NCBI GenBank assembly: GCA_026413755.1
Contig: JAOAKH010000011.1
Span: forward strand, 1,927 to 38,933
DNA length: 37,007 bases
DNA from: Acidilobaceae archaeon
GTDB taxonomy: Archaea > Thermoproteota > Thermoprotei_A > Sulfolobales > Acidilobaceae
Direction of reading: 5' to 3'
Shown in pieces: positions 6,669 through 16,071 of the stretch. Both the position numbers and the translations under genes were made by a program. The stretch's first letter is position 1; every line of letters begins with the position of its first letter. Under the pieces are notes generated by a model. The model did not search any database. It had not been told where the DNA came from and saw only the letters and a list, made by a program, of their open reading frames with translations.

Positions 6669-7877
6669 GAATCCGGGGCATGGAGTTGAAAGATCTGGTT
6701 GTTAGCCACGAACCAGCAAAGTGGCTCATCGTGAATCCGGGGCATGGAGTTGAAAGACAGGAAGTGCTGGCACTGGTCGATGCTAGAGTTAATAACATGG
6801 GGAATCCGGGGCATGGAGTTGAAAGGATGGAAACATCGAACAGCTAGATAGTGGGGAGCAGGCAGTGAATCCGGGGCATGGAGTTGAAAGAAGCTTCATG
6901 ACAAGCAGCCTGGTGATCTCATGGTCTAGAGTGAATCCGGGGCATGGAGTTGAAAGATGGCACGCGGAGGTGCACCGTGCGTTTTTCAATTTGACACAGA
7001 ATCCGGGGCATGGAGTTGAAAGGTGACTTTGTCGCGAAGCACGGCATCCCACGTGCAAATTATGAATCCGGGGCATGGAGTTGAAAGCGGGGTATATGGT
7101 GGAAAGGAAGGCTATAAAACACGTAATGAATCCGGGGCATGGAGTTGAAAGATTACTCTAGCCATTGCGTTCTTTATCGGATTACCGTGAATCCGGGGCA
7201 TGGAGTTGAAAGTTTCTATGCTCTCTAGCTTCAGCCCATTGCTCGGCTGAGAGGAATCCGGGGCATGGAGTTGAAAGATATCCGAACACTCTGAGCTAGC
7301 AGACTGGCAAAAGATGAATCCGGGGCATGGAGTTGAAAGATCATTCTGCGCACGCTGTTCACTTTGAACTGATCGAATTTTTGAATCCGGGGCATGGAGT
7401 TGAAAGGATGAGCCAGGCAATGGCAGTGTAATACGACTTTGACCGAATCCGGGGCATGGAGTTGAAAGGCCGGCACGGTCATGTCCATGCTCTTCCTGAT
7501 TGCCCTGTCCCTGAATCCGGGGCATGGAGTTGAAAGATCGACGCGGTGAAGCTAAGCTACCTGCTCAAGCTGCTCAAAGAGAATCCGGGGCATGGAGTTG
7601 AAAGGCAGAGCTGAGAAAGTATAGGGAGGCAGGGGGTTTAGTCCAACTGGAATCCGGGGCATGGAGTTGAAAGCTACTGTCATCTCTTTCAGCTTTCGCA
7701 GCAGATCTAGCACGAATCCGGGGCATGGAGTTGAAAGACCATTTTGCGCACTTTGTTTAGTGCATTAATCCACTCCTCGTTGGAATCCGGGGCATGGAGT
7801 TGAAAGAAGTACATCGTGTTCGGCGACGGCAGGCCTCACCCGTTTGTCCTCAAGAATCCGGGGCATGGAGTTGAAAG
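6669..7877 (+). repeat. CRISPR block 1: repeats 1-19, centre GGGGCATG
   Basis: Nineteen identical repeats next to the leader, so these spacers are the most recent. The GGGG centre occurs nowhere else in the array. Confidence 0.97.
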
Positions 7878-7921
7878 GCGAAGGAAGCAATTAATGTGGC
7901 GATGGGCATAGACATAAATAT

Positions 7922-8072
7922 GAATCCGTGGCATGGAGTTGAAAGTTCCCTAAGGAGCTGAGGCCTGAGGGCTGGGGCTGAGGGGAATCCGTGGCATGGA
8001 GTTGAAAGCTCCTTTTTGAGGAGCTCTTCCAACATGGCAAGTTCGTGGGAATCCGTGGCATGGAGTTGAAAG
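7922..8072 (+). repeat. CRISPR block 2: repeats 20-22, centre GTGGCATG
   Basis: Three repeats that differ from block 1 by one base (T for G) and are the plausible parent of it. The same variant recurs far away at repeats 72-81. Confidence 0.97.
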
Positions 8073-8113
8073 AGGCTCGTGAAGGGACAATCGAAAAGCA
8101 GTCAGAAGAGCAC

Positions 8114-9050
8114 GAATCCGTCGCGTGGAGTTGAAAGTTGATTTAAAGATAATTGCTGTGTTGATACTGTTCCTATTGCGAATCCGTCGCGTGGAGTTGA
8201 AAGCCCAGGAGAGAGATTCCTCTAAGGCCGCTCAAAATTATGAATCCGTCGCGTGGAGTTGAAAGGAATAGAAGGAGAAAAGAGATAGAAAGGGACTAGC
8301 AGCCTAGAATCCGTCGCGTGGAGTTGAAAGGATGACCCTGCCTCTGAGCCGGCCTCCCTAGCCCGGCCTCTGCGAATCCGTCGCGTGGAGTTGAAAGTTT
8401 ACGTTCCTGCGCAAGCAGCTAGGATATTGGTCACGGTGGTTATGAATCCGTCGCGTGGAGTTGAAAGTACGGTATAAGGTCGACGGTGATCCGATAGTGT
8501 TCGCAAAGTGAATCCGTCGCGTGGAGTTGAAAGAGTCAGTAAGTTTTTTAATCCTGTGCCATTACTCATAAAAGTCGAATCCGTCGCGTGGAGTTGAAAG
8601 GGCTAGAGGCAGGTCGGGGGGTCCATCCTGATGGACCCTAAGAATCCGTCGCGTGGAGTTGAAAGGGAGGGCCAGGGGCCCAGAGTCGGTGGGCTGGCCC
8701 AGATAGGGAATCCGTCGCGTGGAGTTGAAAGATGCTGATTCCGGATGAAGAAGTGATCAGATAGTAAGAATCCGTCGCGTGGAGTTGAAAGAGGTTAATC
8801 CACTCCTCATCTCCGAGCAGCAGGCCCGGAATCCGTCGCGTGGAGTTGAAAGTCTGTGGCTTAGCCGGCTGGGCTGTTAATGTGGAAGTAGGGACAGATG
8901 GAATCCGTCGCGTGGAGTTGAAAGCTTCACTGTCATGCCCTCGAGCCTCTCTGCCAGCCTGGGAATCCGTCGCGTGGAGTTGAAAGAAGCTTCTCTGCTG
9001 CCTCCTTAGATGCTAGGTCTTCGCTGGAATCCGTCGCGTGGAGTTGAAAG
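8114..9050 (+). repeat. CRISPR block 3: repeats 23-37, centre GTCGCGTG
   Basis: Fifteen identical repeats. Their left border with block 2 involves two base changes at once, and their right border is the 25-nt repeat at 9097. Confidence 0.97.
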
Positions 9051-9096
9051 GTTTGGACAGACATACTTGCCTTCTATGACATGGTGTACACTTTCT

Positions 9097-9988
9097 GAAT
9101 CCGTCGCATGAGAGTTGAAAGGTTATGGCTACTTCAGGGCTGAGGGTGCACCATTATGCCCGAATCCGTCGCATGGAGTTGAAAGATCATTTTCTCAGCA
9201 GCTGAGGCCACGACCTCGGCATAATTTACGTGAATCCGTCGCATGGAGTTGAAAGAAGGTATTATTGCCGAGCGAGGAGGATGTGGAGGAGTTCCTGAAT
9301 CCGTCGCATGGAGTTGAAAGCACCTTCGCCTGTGCATCCCATCTGCCCCCCAGCGCCTTAATATTGTGAATCCGTCGCATGGAGTTGAAAGCGACAGGGG
9401 GGTAAGTACCGAGGCGCGAAAACCTTTCGAGAATCCGTCGCATGGAGTTGAAAGAGGACCTTCTGCACGACAAAATACCCCCCGGCTGGGCCTGAATCCC
9501 TCGCATGGAGTTGAAAGAAGAGCTTATTTAGCCCCTAGCACTAATCTTAGAGTGGGGCGCCACGAATCCCTCGCATGGAGTTGAAAGCGCGGCCTGGCCC
9601 CCAGCCACCGTGGGAGCCCCAGGGGCTGAATCCCTCGCATGGAGTTGAAAGGCGCTGAAAGCGGGCCCACACGTCAGGGCCGATGGCTCCTACCCTGAAT
9701 CCCTCGCATGGAGTTGAAAGTTATAGAGCTGGGTGAGGGCTACAGCAGCATAACACTTGTGAATCCGTCGCATGGAGTTGAAAGGTTCAACAGGCTCAGC
9801 CCGAGCCGGCTGCCGAGAGGCCGGGAATCCGAGAATCCCTCGCATGGAGTTGAAAGACAGGGGGAAATTCCCCCGTAAGCTTGAGGGCCTCCAGAGGCCC
9901 CTGAATCCCTCGCATGGAGTTGAAAGGCCCTCACCCGCTTGGATGAAACTAACTATGCAGATGTGAATCCCTCGCATGGAGTTGAAAG
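9097..9988 (+). repeat. CRISPR block 4: repeats 38-51, centres GTCGCATG and CTCGCATG
   Basis: Repeat 38 (9097-9121) is 25 nt long, with an extra A after GCATG. Repeats 39-43 and 48 have GTCGCATG; repeats 44-47 and 49-51 have CTCGCATG. The lone GTCG repeat inside the CTCG run suggests exchange between units or back mutation. Confidence 0.95.
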
Positions 9989-10034
9989 TCAAAGTCCCAG
10001 CTCCCGGCCTCCTCGACCATTGGGCAGGGGGGAG

Positions 10035-10383
10035 GAATCCGTCGCGTGGAGTTGAAAGCTACATCCCAAGCTCAGCAGCCCCAGGGCCAGCAACCGGCGA
10101 ATCCGTCGCGTGGAGTTGAAAGTCAGATGCTCAAGAACAGGGGGACTAACAGTGCTCCTCCATGAGAATCCGTCGCGTGGAGTTGAAAGGCTATCTTCTC
10201 ATCGTCGAATAGAGGCTCTGCTATGGGGGGAATCCGTCGCGTGGAGTTGAAAGTCGAGCAGCCAGCCCCGTGCCGGCCCCCATAGAAATATAATGAATCC
10301 GTCGCGTGGAGTTGAAAGGCTATTAGTCGGGCTAATGGGTGTTTCATTAACTCCTATCGGAATCCGTCGCGTGGAGTTGAAAG
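10035..10383 (+). repeat. CRISPR block 5: repeats 52-57, centre GTCGCGTG
   Basis: Six repeats identical to block 3 but separated from it by fourteen repeats of other types. Confidence 0.95.
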
Positions 10384-10425
10384 CTCGAGGTACCTAAGGT
10401 AGCTCTCCTTGAGCCTGAAGGATAT

Positions 10426-11327
10426 GAATCCGTCGCATGGAGTTGAAAGACATACAGCAGCAGTAGCTGTGTGTTCTCGAATGCCGGCGGCGAATCCGTC
10501 GCATGGAGTTGAAAGTTTCTCTTCGATGTCCTTCATGACCTTCTCGATAATAGATAACCGTAGAATCCGTCGCATGGAGTTGAAAGATCGCTCAACGGCC
10601 ATCCATGCGGCATCCAGTTTCCTGTGCTTTGGAATCCGTCGCATGGAGTTGAAAGTATGTTCCTGGACATGTGATAGGTGAGGTCAAAGACATGGCCGGA
10701 ATCCGTCGCATGGAGTTGAAAGAGCAGATCCATTAGTGCTTTGGGCACGTTCATGACGTATGGAATCCCTCGCGTGGAGCTGAAAGACTCCTCTTGCATA
10801 TATATATGTCTCTGCCAGCTCTACCCTGAGGGAATCCGTCGCATGGAGTTGAAAGGCACTGGGGTCCACGGAGAAATCCATTGCCCCAATCGAGTTGAGG
10901 AATCCGTCGCATGGAGTTGAAAGGGGGGCATCTACGAGCGTGGCAAGTGCTTCCACTTTCTTCTCGATGAATCCGTCGCATGGAGTTGAAAGTTGCTCCA
11001 TCAAATCGCCTACCGTCCTTGTGGCGTTGCGGAGCTGGGAATCCGTCGCATGGAGTTGAAAGGGTACACAAGGTTGTGGACTCGGGGCTCGAGCCCCCCT
11101 GGCTGCCTGAATCCGTCGCATGGAGTTGAAAGTTTGAAGCCCAAGAGCCTTCAGCCGGCCCCTGGGGGATAGGAGAATCCGTCGCATGGAGTTGAAAGCG
11201 TCTCTCGATGTCCACGCTCCCCCGACGGCCACACCTGGGAATCCGTCGCATGGAGTTGAAAGAATAACCCCTCCATAACAACTGCAGGTATGGTGGTGAT
11301 AATGAATCCGTCGCATGGAGTTGAAAG
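10426..11327 (+). repeat. CRISPR block 6: repeats 58-71, centre GTCGCATG
   Basis: Thirteen GTCGCATG repeats interrupted by repeat 63 (10763-10786), which has CTCGCGTG and GAGCTGAAAG, three changes from its neighbours in one unit. Confidence 0.95.
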
Positions 11328-11364
11328 TTGTAGCCGGCATCGACAAGCGTCGGAGGGATCATGA

Positions 11365-11982
11365 GAATCCGTGGCATGGAGTTGAAAGACTCTATACGGG
11401 CCTCAGCTGCTAATTATCAGACATCGAGAGAATCCGTGGCATGGAGTTGAAAGGCGGGAGCTAGTGGCATCAATTTGAAGATCATCGCAGTGTTGATGAA
11501 TCCGTGGCATGGAGTTGAAAGTCACCCCTGCCCCCTTCATGGGGGCAGAGGCTGCTTGCTTCCTGAATCCGTGGCATGGAGTTGAAAGTTGTTATGATCC
11601 TGCCTCCTACCTTCACCTCCTCGAGGACGAGAATCCGTGGCATGGAGTTGAAAGTTGTCGTCACTGCGAGCGTCACGACATGCGATGCTATCGTTGAATC
11701 CGTGGCATGGAGTTGAAAGGCCTGGTGAGTGAGATGCCCTTCACCAGCCGGTCGAGAATCCGTGGCATGGAGTTGAAAGTACTTCTTGCCGTCGGTGTGA
11801 ACGTAATACAGCACCTTGTACGTCCGGAGAATCCGTGGCATGGAGTTGAAAGGTTTTACTTCTCTCGGTTTAAGGCACCCGGACTTAAGAATCCGTGGCA
11901 TGGAGTTGAAAGTCTAAATCGACATCATCATCTATCACGTTCTCCTTTAATATAATGCGAATCCGTGGCATGGAGTTGAAAG
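11365..11982 (+). repeat. CRISPR block 7: repeats 72-81, centre GTGGCATG
   Basis: Ten repeats with the same centre as block 2, one base from block 6. Confidence 0.95.
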
Positions 11983-12024
11983 AGGCTCTTGCAGCTGTCC
12001 CGTGCAAGCTCTACCAAGTCTATG

Positions 12025-12731
12025 GAATCCATCGCATGGAGTTGAAAGACCATCGCCAGCACGGCCTGCGCGGGCAGCTTCATGTACGCATAGGAATCCA
12101 TCGCATGGAGTTGAAAGCCAGAGGTCAATGGGGAAGTTTTAGCACAGTTTAGGTCATGGAAGAGAATCCATCGCATGGAGTTGAAAGGTCTTCTTCATCG
12201 TCGCGGTCGTGGACAAGTTCGCCAGGCGCGTCTAGCCGAATCCATCGCATGGAGTTGAAAGTTAAGGCTCGGTTAGCACAGGTAGGGGTGGAGGGCTGAG
12301 GTGGGGTCGAATCCATCGCATGGAGTTGAAAGCTCGCTTTGAAAACTTCCCTCGCGGCACGTTAATCATCAGAATCCATCGCATGGAGTTGAAAGCAATT
12401 ACCCGCCTCAGGTCGGCGATGGCTCCCTCGAGGTCCGAATCCATCGCATGGAGTTGAAAGAATGCTGACTTCATGGCAGGGACGAGGGCACCACGGCGGT
12501 TGAATCCATCGCATGGAGTTGAAAGGACCTGTACCTCTACTCTAGCGCTGGCGGCATCGGCATCGACACGAATCCATCGCATGGAGTTGAAAGGAGCCTG
12601 GAGCTCCGGAGGCGGGCGCCTCCGGCACCGATCTGTGGGGAATCCATCGCATGGAGTTGAAAGGAATTCACAAGCACATAGACCACGAAGCCGGCCAGCA
12701 CCACCACGAATCCATCGCATGGAGTTGAAAG
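12025..12731 (+). repeat. CRISPR block 8: repeats 82-92, centre ATCGCATG
   Basis: Eleven repeats; the same variant returns at repeats 115-120 near the distal end. Confidence 0.95.
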
Positions 12732-12773
12732 CCACCCCATGCCTCCACCTGTATAAGTGCTAGTGGGAGTTAT

Positions 12774-14006
12774 GAATCCGTCGCGTGGAGTTGAAAGACA
12801 GGTGATGCCTCATTCACCGAGCTAGCTCTCAGCCTCTATGAATCCGTCGCGTGGAGTTGAAAGTGTTGCCGTCACGACGAATGTTATTGCGATAGCAACG
12901 TAATGACGTGAATCCATCGCGTGGAGTTGAAAGAAGTCTATGCCGACCCACTTGTATGCATTAGCTAGAATGCCATGAATCCATCGCGTGGAGTTGAAAG
13001 GAGGAGGTGAGGGAGTTCCTTAAGACACTAGACGAGATGAATCCATCGCGTGGAGTTGAAAGAGGGAATTGTACCTGTCCACGTTAAGAGAGCGGCTGTT
13101 ATTCTACGTGAATCCATCGCGTGGAGTTGAAAGGACGTGTACACGGTGCCATACGCGCAAATTCACAAATTGTGGGAATCCATCGCGTGGAGTTGAAAGG
13201 ATCCCATTGCCGGCTGGAGTCTCCTCTGCAGCCATTCTGTCCCTGAATCCATCGCGTGGAGTTGAAAGCTGCAGCGTTACGTGCAGTAGAAAGTGGCCGA
13301 GAGGCTCCTCCTGAATCCATCGCGTGGAGTTGAAAGTGAGTTCTTAATACCCGACGAGCTAGTGGATAAGTTCATTAACGAATCCATCGCGTGGAGTTGA
13401 AAGTTCACGTCCATTGTCCTTGAATCCTTCCTCCCCTCCTCTTTGAATCCATCGCGCGGAGTTGAAAGTCTTCCCCCTGCCTTCACTTGGACGATGAGCT
13501 AATGGCAGGGAATCCATCGCGTGGGGTTGAAAGATTACCATTGTCGCTCTCCTTAACGTTAAAGAGCTGGCTTAGGAATCCATCGCGTGGGGTTGAAAGT
13601 CTTGAAGAGAGGAAGAGCAGCGCAAGAATCCACGAGGTCATCTACGAATCCATCGCGTGGGGTTGAAAGGCATTTGGGAGCAAATTTGCTCCCACATCAA
13701 ATCGATCCAGCTGAATCCATCGCGTGGAGTTGAAAGGACCCGCCCCTCATGCGCGTGTGGCTCAACGGCTTGGAAGGGAGAATCCATCGCGTGGGGTTGA
13801 AAGATACATTCGGCCACGTTAGATTGTGGGAGCAAATTTGCTCCCTAGAATCCGTCGCGTGGGGTTGAAAGTGAATGCTATTGCAATAACAACGTAATGA
13901 CGTATTTGTTCTGCTGCGAATCCGTCGCGTGGGGTTGAAAGACCCTTCAGCTCGCCCCCTCATCAGCCCAGTGGGCCTCCAGGAATCCGTCGCGTGGAGT
14001 TGAAAG
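12774..14006 (+). repeat. CRISPR block 9: repeats 93-111, GCG-type centres with GAGTTG or GGGTTG
   Basis: Repeats 93-94 have GTCGCGTG and 95-102 ATCGCGTG; 103 has ATCGCGCG; 104-106 and 108 are ATCGCGTG with GGGTTG; 107 is ATCGCGTG with GAGTTG; 109-110 are GTCGCGTG with GGGTTG; 111 is GTCGCGTG with GAGTTG. The A-to-G change in the otherwise fixed 3' part is confined to this block. Confidence 0.93.
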
Positions 14007-14048
14007 TTAGCTTCATCTTATCTTCACCACCTCGACATAGCCCTCGAT

Positions 14049-14718
14049 GAATCCGTCGCATGGAGTTGAAAGGCCACAGCGGCTAAGATGGTTAACCAGG
14101 AGAACCCCCGAATGAATCCGTCGCATGGAGTTGAAAGTACGGGCTGGCTGCCGGGAATCCGTCGCATGGAGTTGAAAGGTAAGGGGCACCTCGAGGAGGG
14201 GGCGATAGCGGGGGAACAGGGGAATAGGAATCCATCGCATGGAGTTGAAAGGGGCTCGAGAAGCAGTTCTGCCTTGAAGATGAAATCAAGTTCGATGGAA
14301 TCCATCGCATGGAGTTGAAAGGACGTGTTCGAAGCACTGGAGGGTGAGATCAAGGAGATGCTTATGAATCCATCGCATGGAGTTGAAAGCTTGTTTAGCT
14401 GTTTTCTTAGCTGCTCTAGGGGGACCGGGAATCCATCGCATGGAGTTGAAAGTCGCGTATGTGTATATTCCGGAGGGCAGTGGGGTATGATGACCCGAAT
14501 CCATCGCATGGAGTTGAAAGAGCCCGGCTACGGGGCTCGGGCTATGGGGCAACAGAAAAGAATCCATCGCATGGAGTTGAAAGTCTCCAGGGCGCGGCTG
14601 TCCAGCCGAGGCTAGGCATGGTCCGAATCTATCGCATGGAGTTGAAAGAACACGCGAACTTTCGTGTGCTGAGGAAGCTCTACCCACGCCTCGTGAATCC
14701 ATCGCATGGAGTTGAAAC
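14049..14718 (+). repeat. CRISPR block 10: repeats 112-122, oldest end of the array
   Basis: Repeats 112-114 have GTCGCATG, 115-120 ATCGCATG, and 121 a C-to-T change at base 6. The terminal repeat 122 (14695-14718) ends AAAC instead of AAAG, the usual decay of the leader-distal repeat. The spacer between 113 and 114 is only 17 nt. Confidence 0.95.
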
Positions 14719-14783
14719 GAGGCGAAGGGCTACCTCTTTGAATCAGTCGAGTCAATTCATTCTTGCAAATAGGGGTATTAATG

Positions 14784-14791
14784 CTTATAGG
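14784..14791 (+). promoter_or_regulatory. TATA box of the nucleoside ABC importer operon
   Basis: CTTATAGG about 30 bases before the expected transcript start near 14813. GGTGA at 14814-14818 serves ATG 14823. The promoter lies about 65 bases past the final CRISPR repeat. Confidence 0.55.
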
Positions 14792-14822
14792 GCTGACTCA
14801 GAAGGGTAAAAGCGGTGATGCT

Positions 14823-16046
14823 ATGAGCAGGCTCCCAGCTTCGCCCCTAGCTATAGCAGCCCTGCTAATCGTCCTCCTCGTTGTGGCCGGCCTCGTTGCC
14901 TACAGGACGGCCTTTGCCCCCGAGGTGAAAGTGGCAGTCCTCTTCGACGTGGGCGGCAGGGGGGACCTCAGCTTTAACGACATGGCCGCGCTGGGAGCAG
15001 ACAGGGCCGCAAAGGAGCTTGGGGTAAAAGTGGACTACATGACGCCGAAGGACTTAGCCCACTTCGTCCCGCTGCTAGAGGACTTGAGCAGGAGAGGGGA
15101 GTACCAGCTGCTCATCCTCGTCGGCTTCCTCTGGATTGACGCCCTAGACAAGGTCGCAGACAAGTTCCCCCAGCAGAAGTACGCCCTGATAGACGCAGCT
15201 ACTGGCAAGCGGAGGGCTAACGTGGCAGAGTTCCTCTTCAGGGAGCAGGAGGTGGGGGCGCTTGTTGGCGTTTACGCTGCAGGCATGGCCAGGGAGCTCG
15301 CCAGGGAGGCAGGGGGGCCCGTTAAGGTGGGCTCTGTGGCAGGCATGAGCATCCCGCCGCTCTGGAGGTTCCACATAGGCTACCTCTTCGGCGTGAAGTA
15401 CTTCGAGGCTAAGACGGGGACTAGCGTGGAGTTCGCCTGGGTCTACACTGGCAAGTTCGACGACCCTGCGGCAGGCCGGAGGGCTGCAGAAACAATGCTT
15501 GCAGCGGGGACTAGGGTGCTGTACGGCCTCGCAGGGCTAACTCACGTGGGCATGTTCGACGCCGTTGTGGACTGGAACGCAAAGGGCAGGGGGAGGGCGC
15601 TCGCTATAGGCCAGGACGCAAGCCAGGAGTGGTACAACGCTACCTACATACCCCTCAGCGGCTCCAAGAGGGTTGACGTGGCCGTCTACAGGGCAATAGA
15701 GATGGTGGTGAAGAACGCCTGGCAGGGGGGCGTCGTGGTGCTTGGGCTCGCGGAGGAGGGGGTGGGCATATGGGACCTGGAGGGGGTGAGGTACTTTGCG
15801 CAGATAGCCTACGAGACTAAGAAGACGAAGGTGCCGCCCCAGCAGATAGTTGAGATAGTGAGCTCCCAGCGCGGCAAGTACATAAAGGAGGACGTGCAGA
15901 GGATAGCGAGGGAGCTGGAGGAGAAGATAAGGAGGGGGGAAATAGCCTTCAAGGACCCGAGGGACGAGGGGGAGTACGAGGCAATAATTAGGGAGCTGAG
16001 CCGCGGCAACCTGAACGCAGCCCTCGCCAAGGGCAGCGTGGGCTAG
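14823..16046 (+). CDS. BMP/PnrA-family nucleoside-type ABC transporter receptor
   Basis: Extracellular substrate-binding protein of the basic membrane protein (BMP) family; PnrA-type members bind purine nucleosides. 407 residues from ATG 14823. One N-terminal hydrophobic helix (about residues 9-27) without a lipobox Cys, so I expect a membrane-anchored receptor. The mature domain starts EVKVAVLFDVGGRGDLSFND; the DLSFNDMAALG stretch matches the family's conserved beginning, and AEFLFREQEVGALVGVYAA and VGSVAGMSIPP follow at the expected places. The C-terminus (about 340-407) is a charged helical region. It heads an operon with ATPase and two permeases. The exact ligand is not readable from sequence. 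Confidence 0.9.
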   Translation: MSRLPASPLAIAALLIVLLVVAGLVAYRTAFAPEVKVAVLFDVGGRGDLSFNDMAALGADRAAKELGVKVDYMTPKDLAHFVPLLEDLSRRGEYQLLILVGFLWIDALDKVADKFPQQKYALIDAATGKRRANVAEFLFREQEVGALVGVYAAGMARELAREAGGPVKVGSVAGMSIPPLWRFHIGYLFGVKYFEAKTGTSVEFAWVYTGKFDDPAAGRRAAETMLAAGTRVLYGLAGLTHVGMFDAVVDWNAKGRGRALAIGQDASQEWYNATYIPLSGSKRVDVAVYRAIEMVVKNAWQGGVVVLGLAEEGVGIWDLEGVRYFAQIAYETKKTKVPPQQIVEIVSSQRGKYIKEDVQRIARELEEKIRRGEIAFKDPRDEGEYEAIIRELSRGNLNAALAKGSVG

Positions 16047-16070
16047 CTTTTTCCCTCCTCCCTCTTCTTG
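16047..16070 (+). terminator. Pyrimidine-rich tract, possible partial terminator
   Basis: CTTTTTCCCTCC followed by further C/T sequence directly after the receptor stop. Archaeal polymerases pause and release at T-rich tracts, so part of the transcripts may end here. That would give more receptor than ATPase mRNA, as is common in ABC importer operons. Inference only. Confidence 0.35.
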
Positions 16071-16071
16071 G

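Larger units (their letters stand above)
6669..14718 (+). CRISPR. CRISPR array, 122 repeats and 121 spacers, leader on the left
   Basis: I located every repeat by hand: 24-nt repeats at a 60-74 base pitch. Each starts GAATCC, has a variable centre of about eight bases and ends GAGTTGAAAG. Spacers are mostly 36-50 nt, with one exception of 17 nt. The last eight bases GTTGAAAG match the usual 5' handle left on crRNAs by Cas6 in crenarchaea, fixing transcription left to right. Repeat-centre variants in order are: repeats 1-19 GGGGCATG; 20-22 GTGGCATG; 23-37 GTCGCGTG; 38 has one extra base; 39-43 GTCGCATG; 44-47 CTCGCATG; 48 GTCGCATG; 49-51 CTCGCATG; 52-57 GTCGCGTG; 58-62 GTCGCATG; 63 CTCGCGTG with GAGCTG; 64-71 GTCGCATG; 72-81 GTGGCATG; 82-92 ATCGCATG; 93-94 GTCGCGTG; 95-102 ATCGCGTG; 103 ATCGCGCG; 104-111 mixed, some GGGTTG; 112-114 GTCGCATG; 115-120 ATCGCATG; 121 TATCGCATG; 122 ATCGCATG ending AAAC. 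Confidence 0.99.

Noticed and set aside
13422-13634. GAATCC starts inside spacers (9825, 13422, 13626) as extra decayed repeats
   Set aside because: Only the first 6-8 bases match; the spacing to the real repeats would be far too short, and the 3' part GAGTTGAAAG is absent.
6789-14809. Many open frames of 60-220 codons in the array, with repeated words such as FNSMRRI, FQLHATDS, LSTPCDGF or NPSHGVER
   Set aside because: They are translations of the CRISPR repeat read through spacers without a stop; there are no ribosome binding sites and the repeated words have the array's period.
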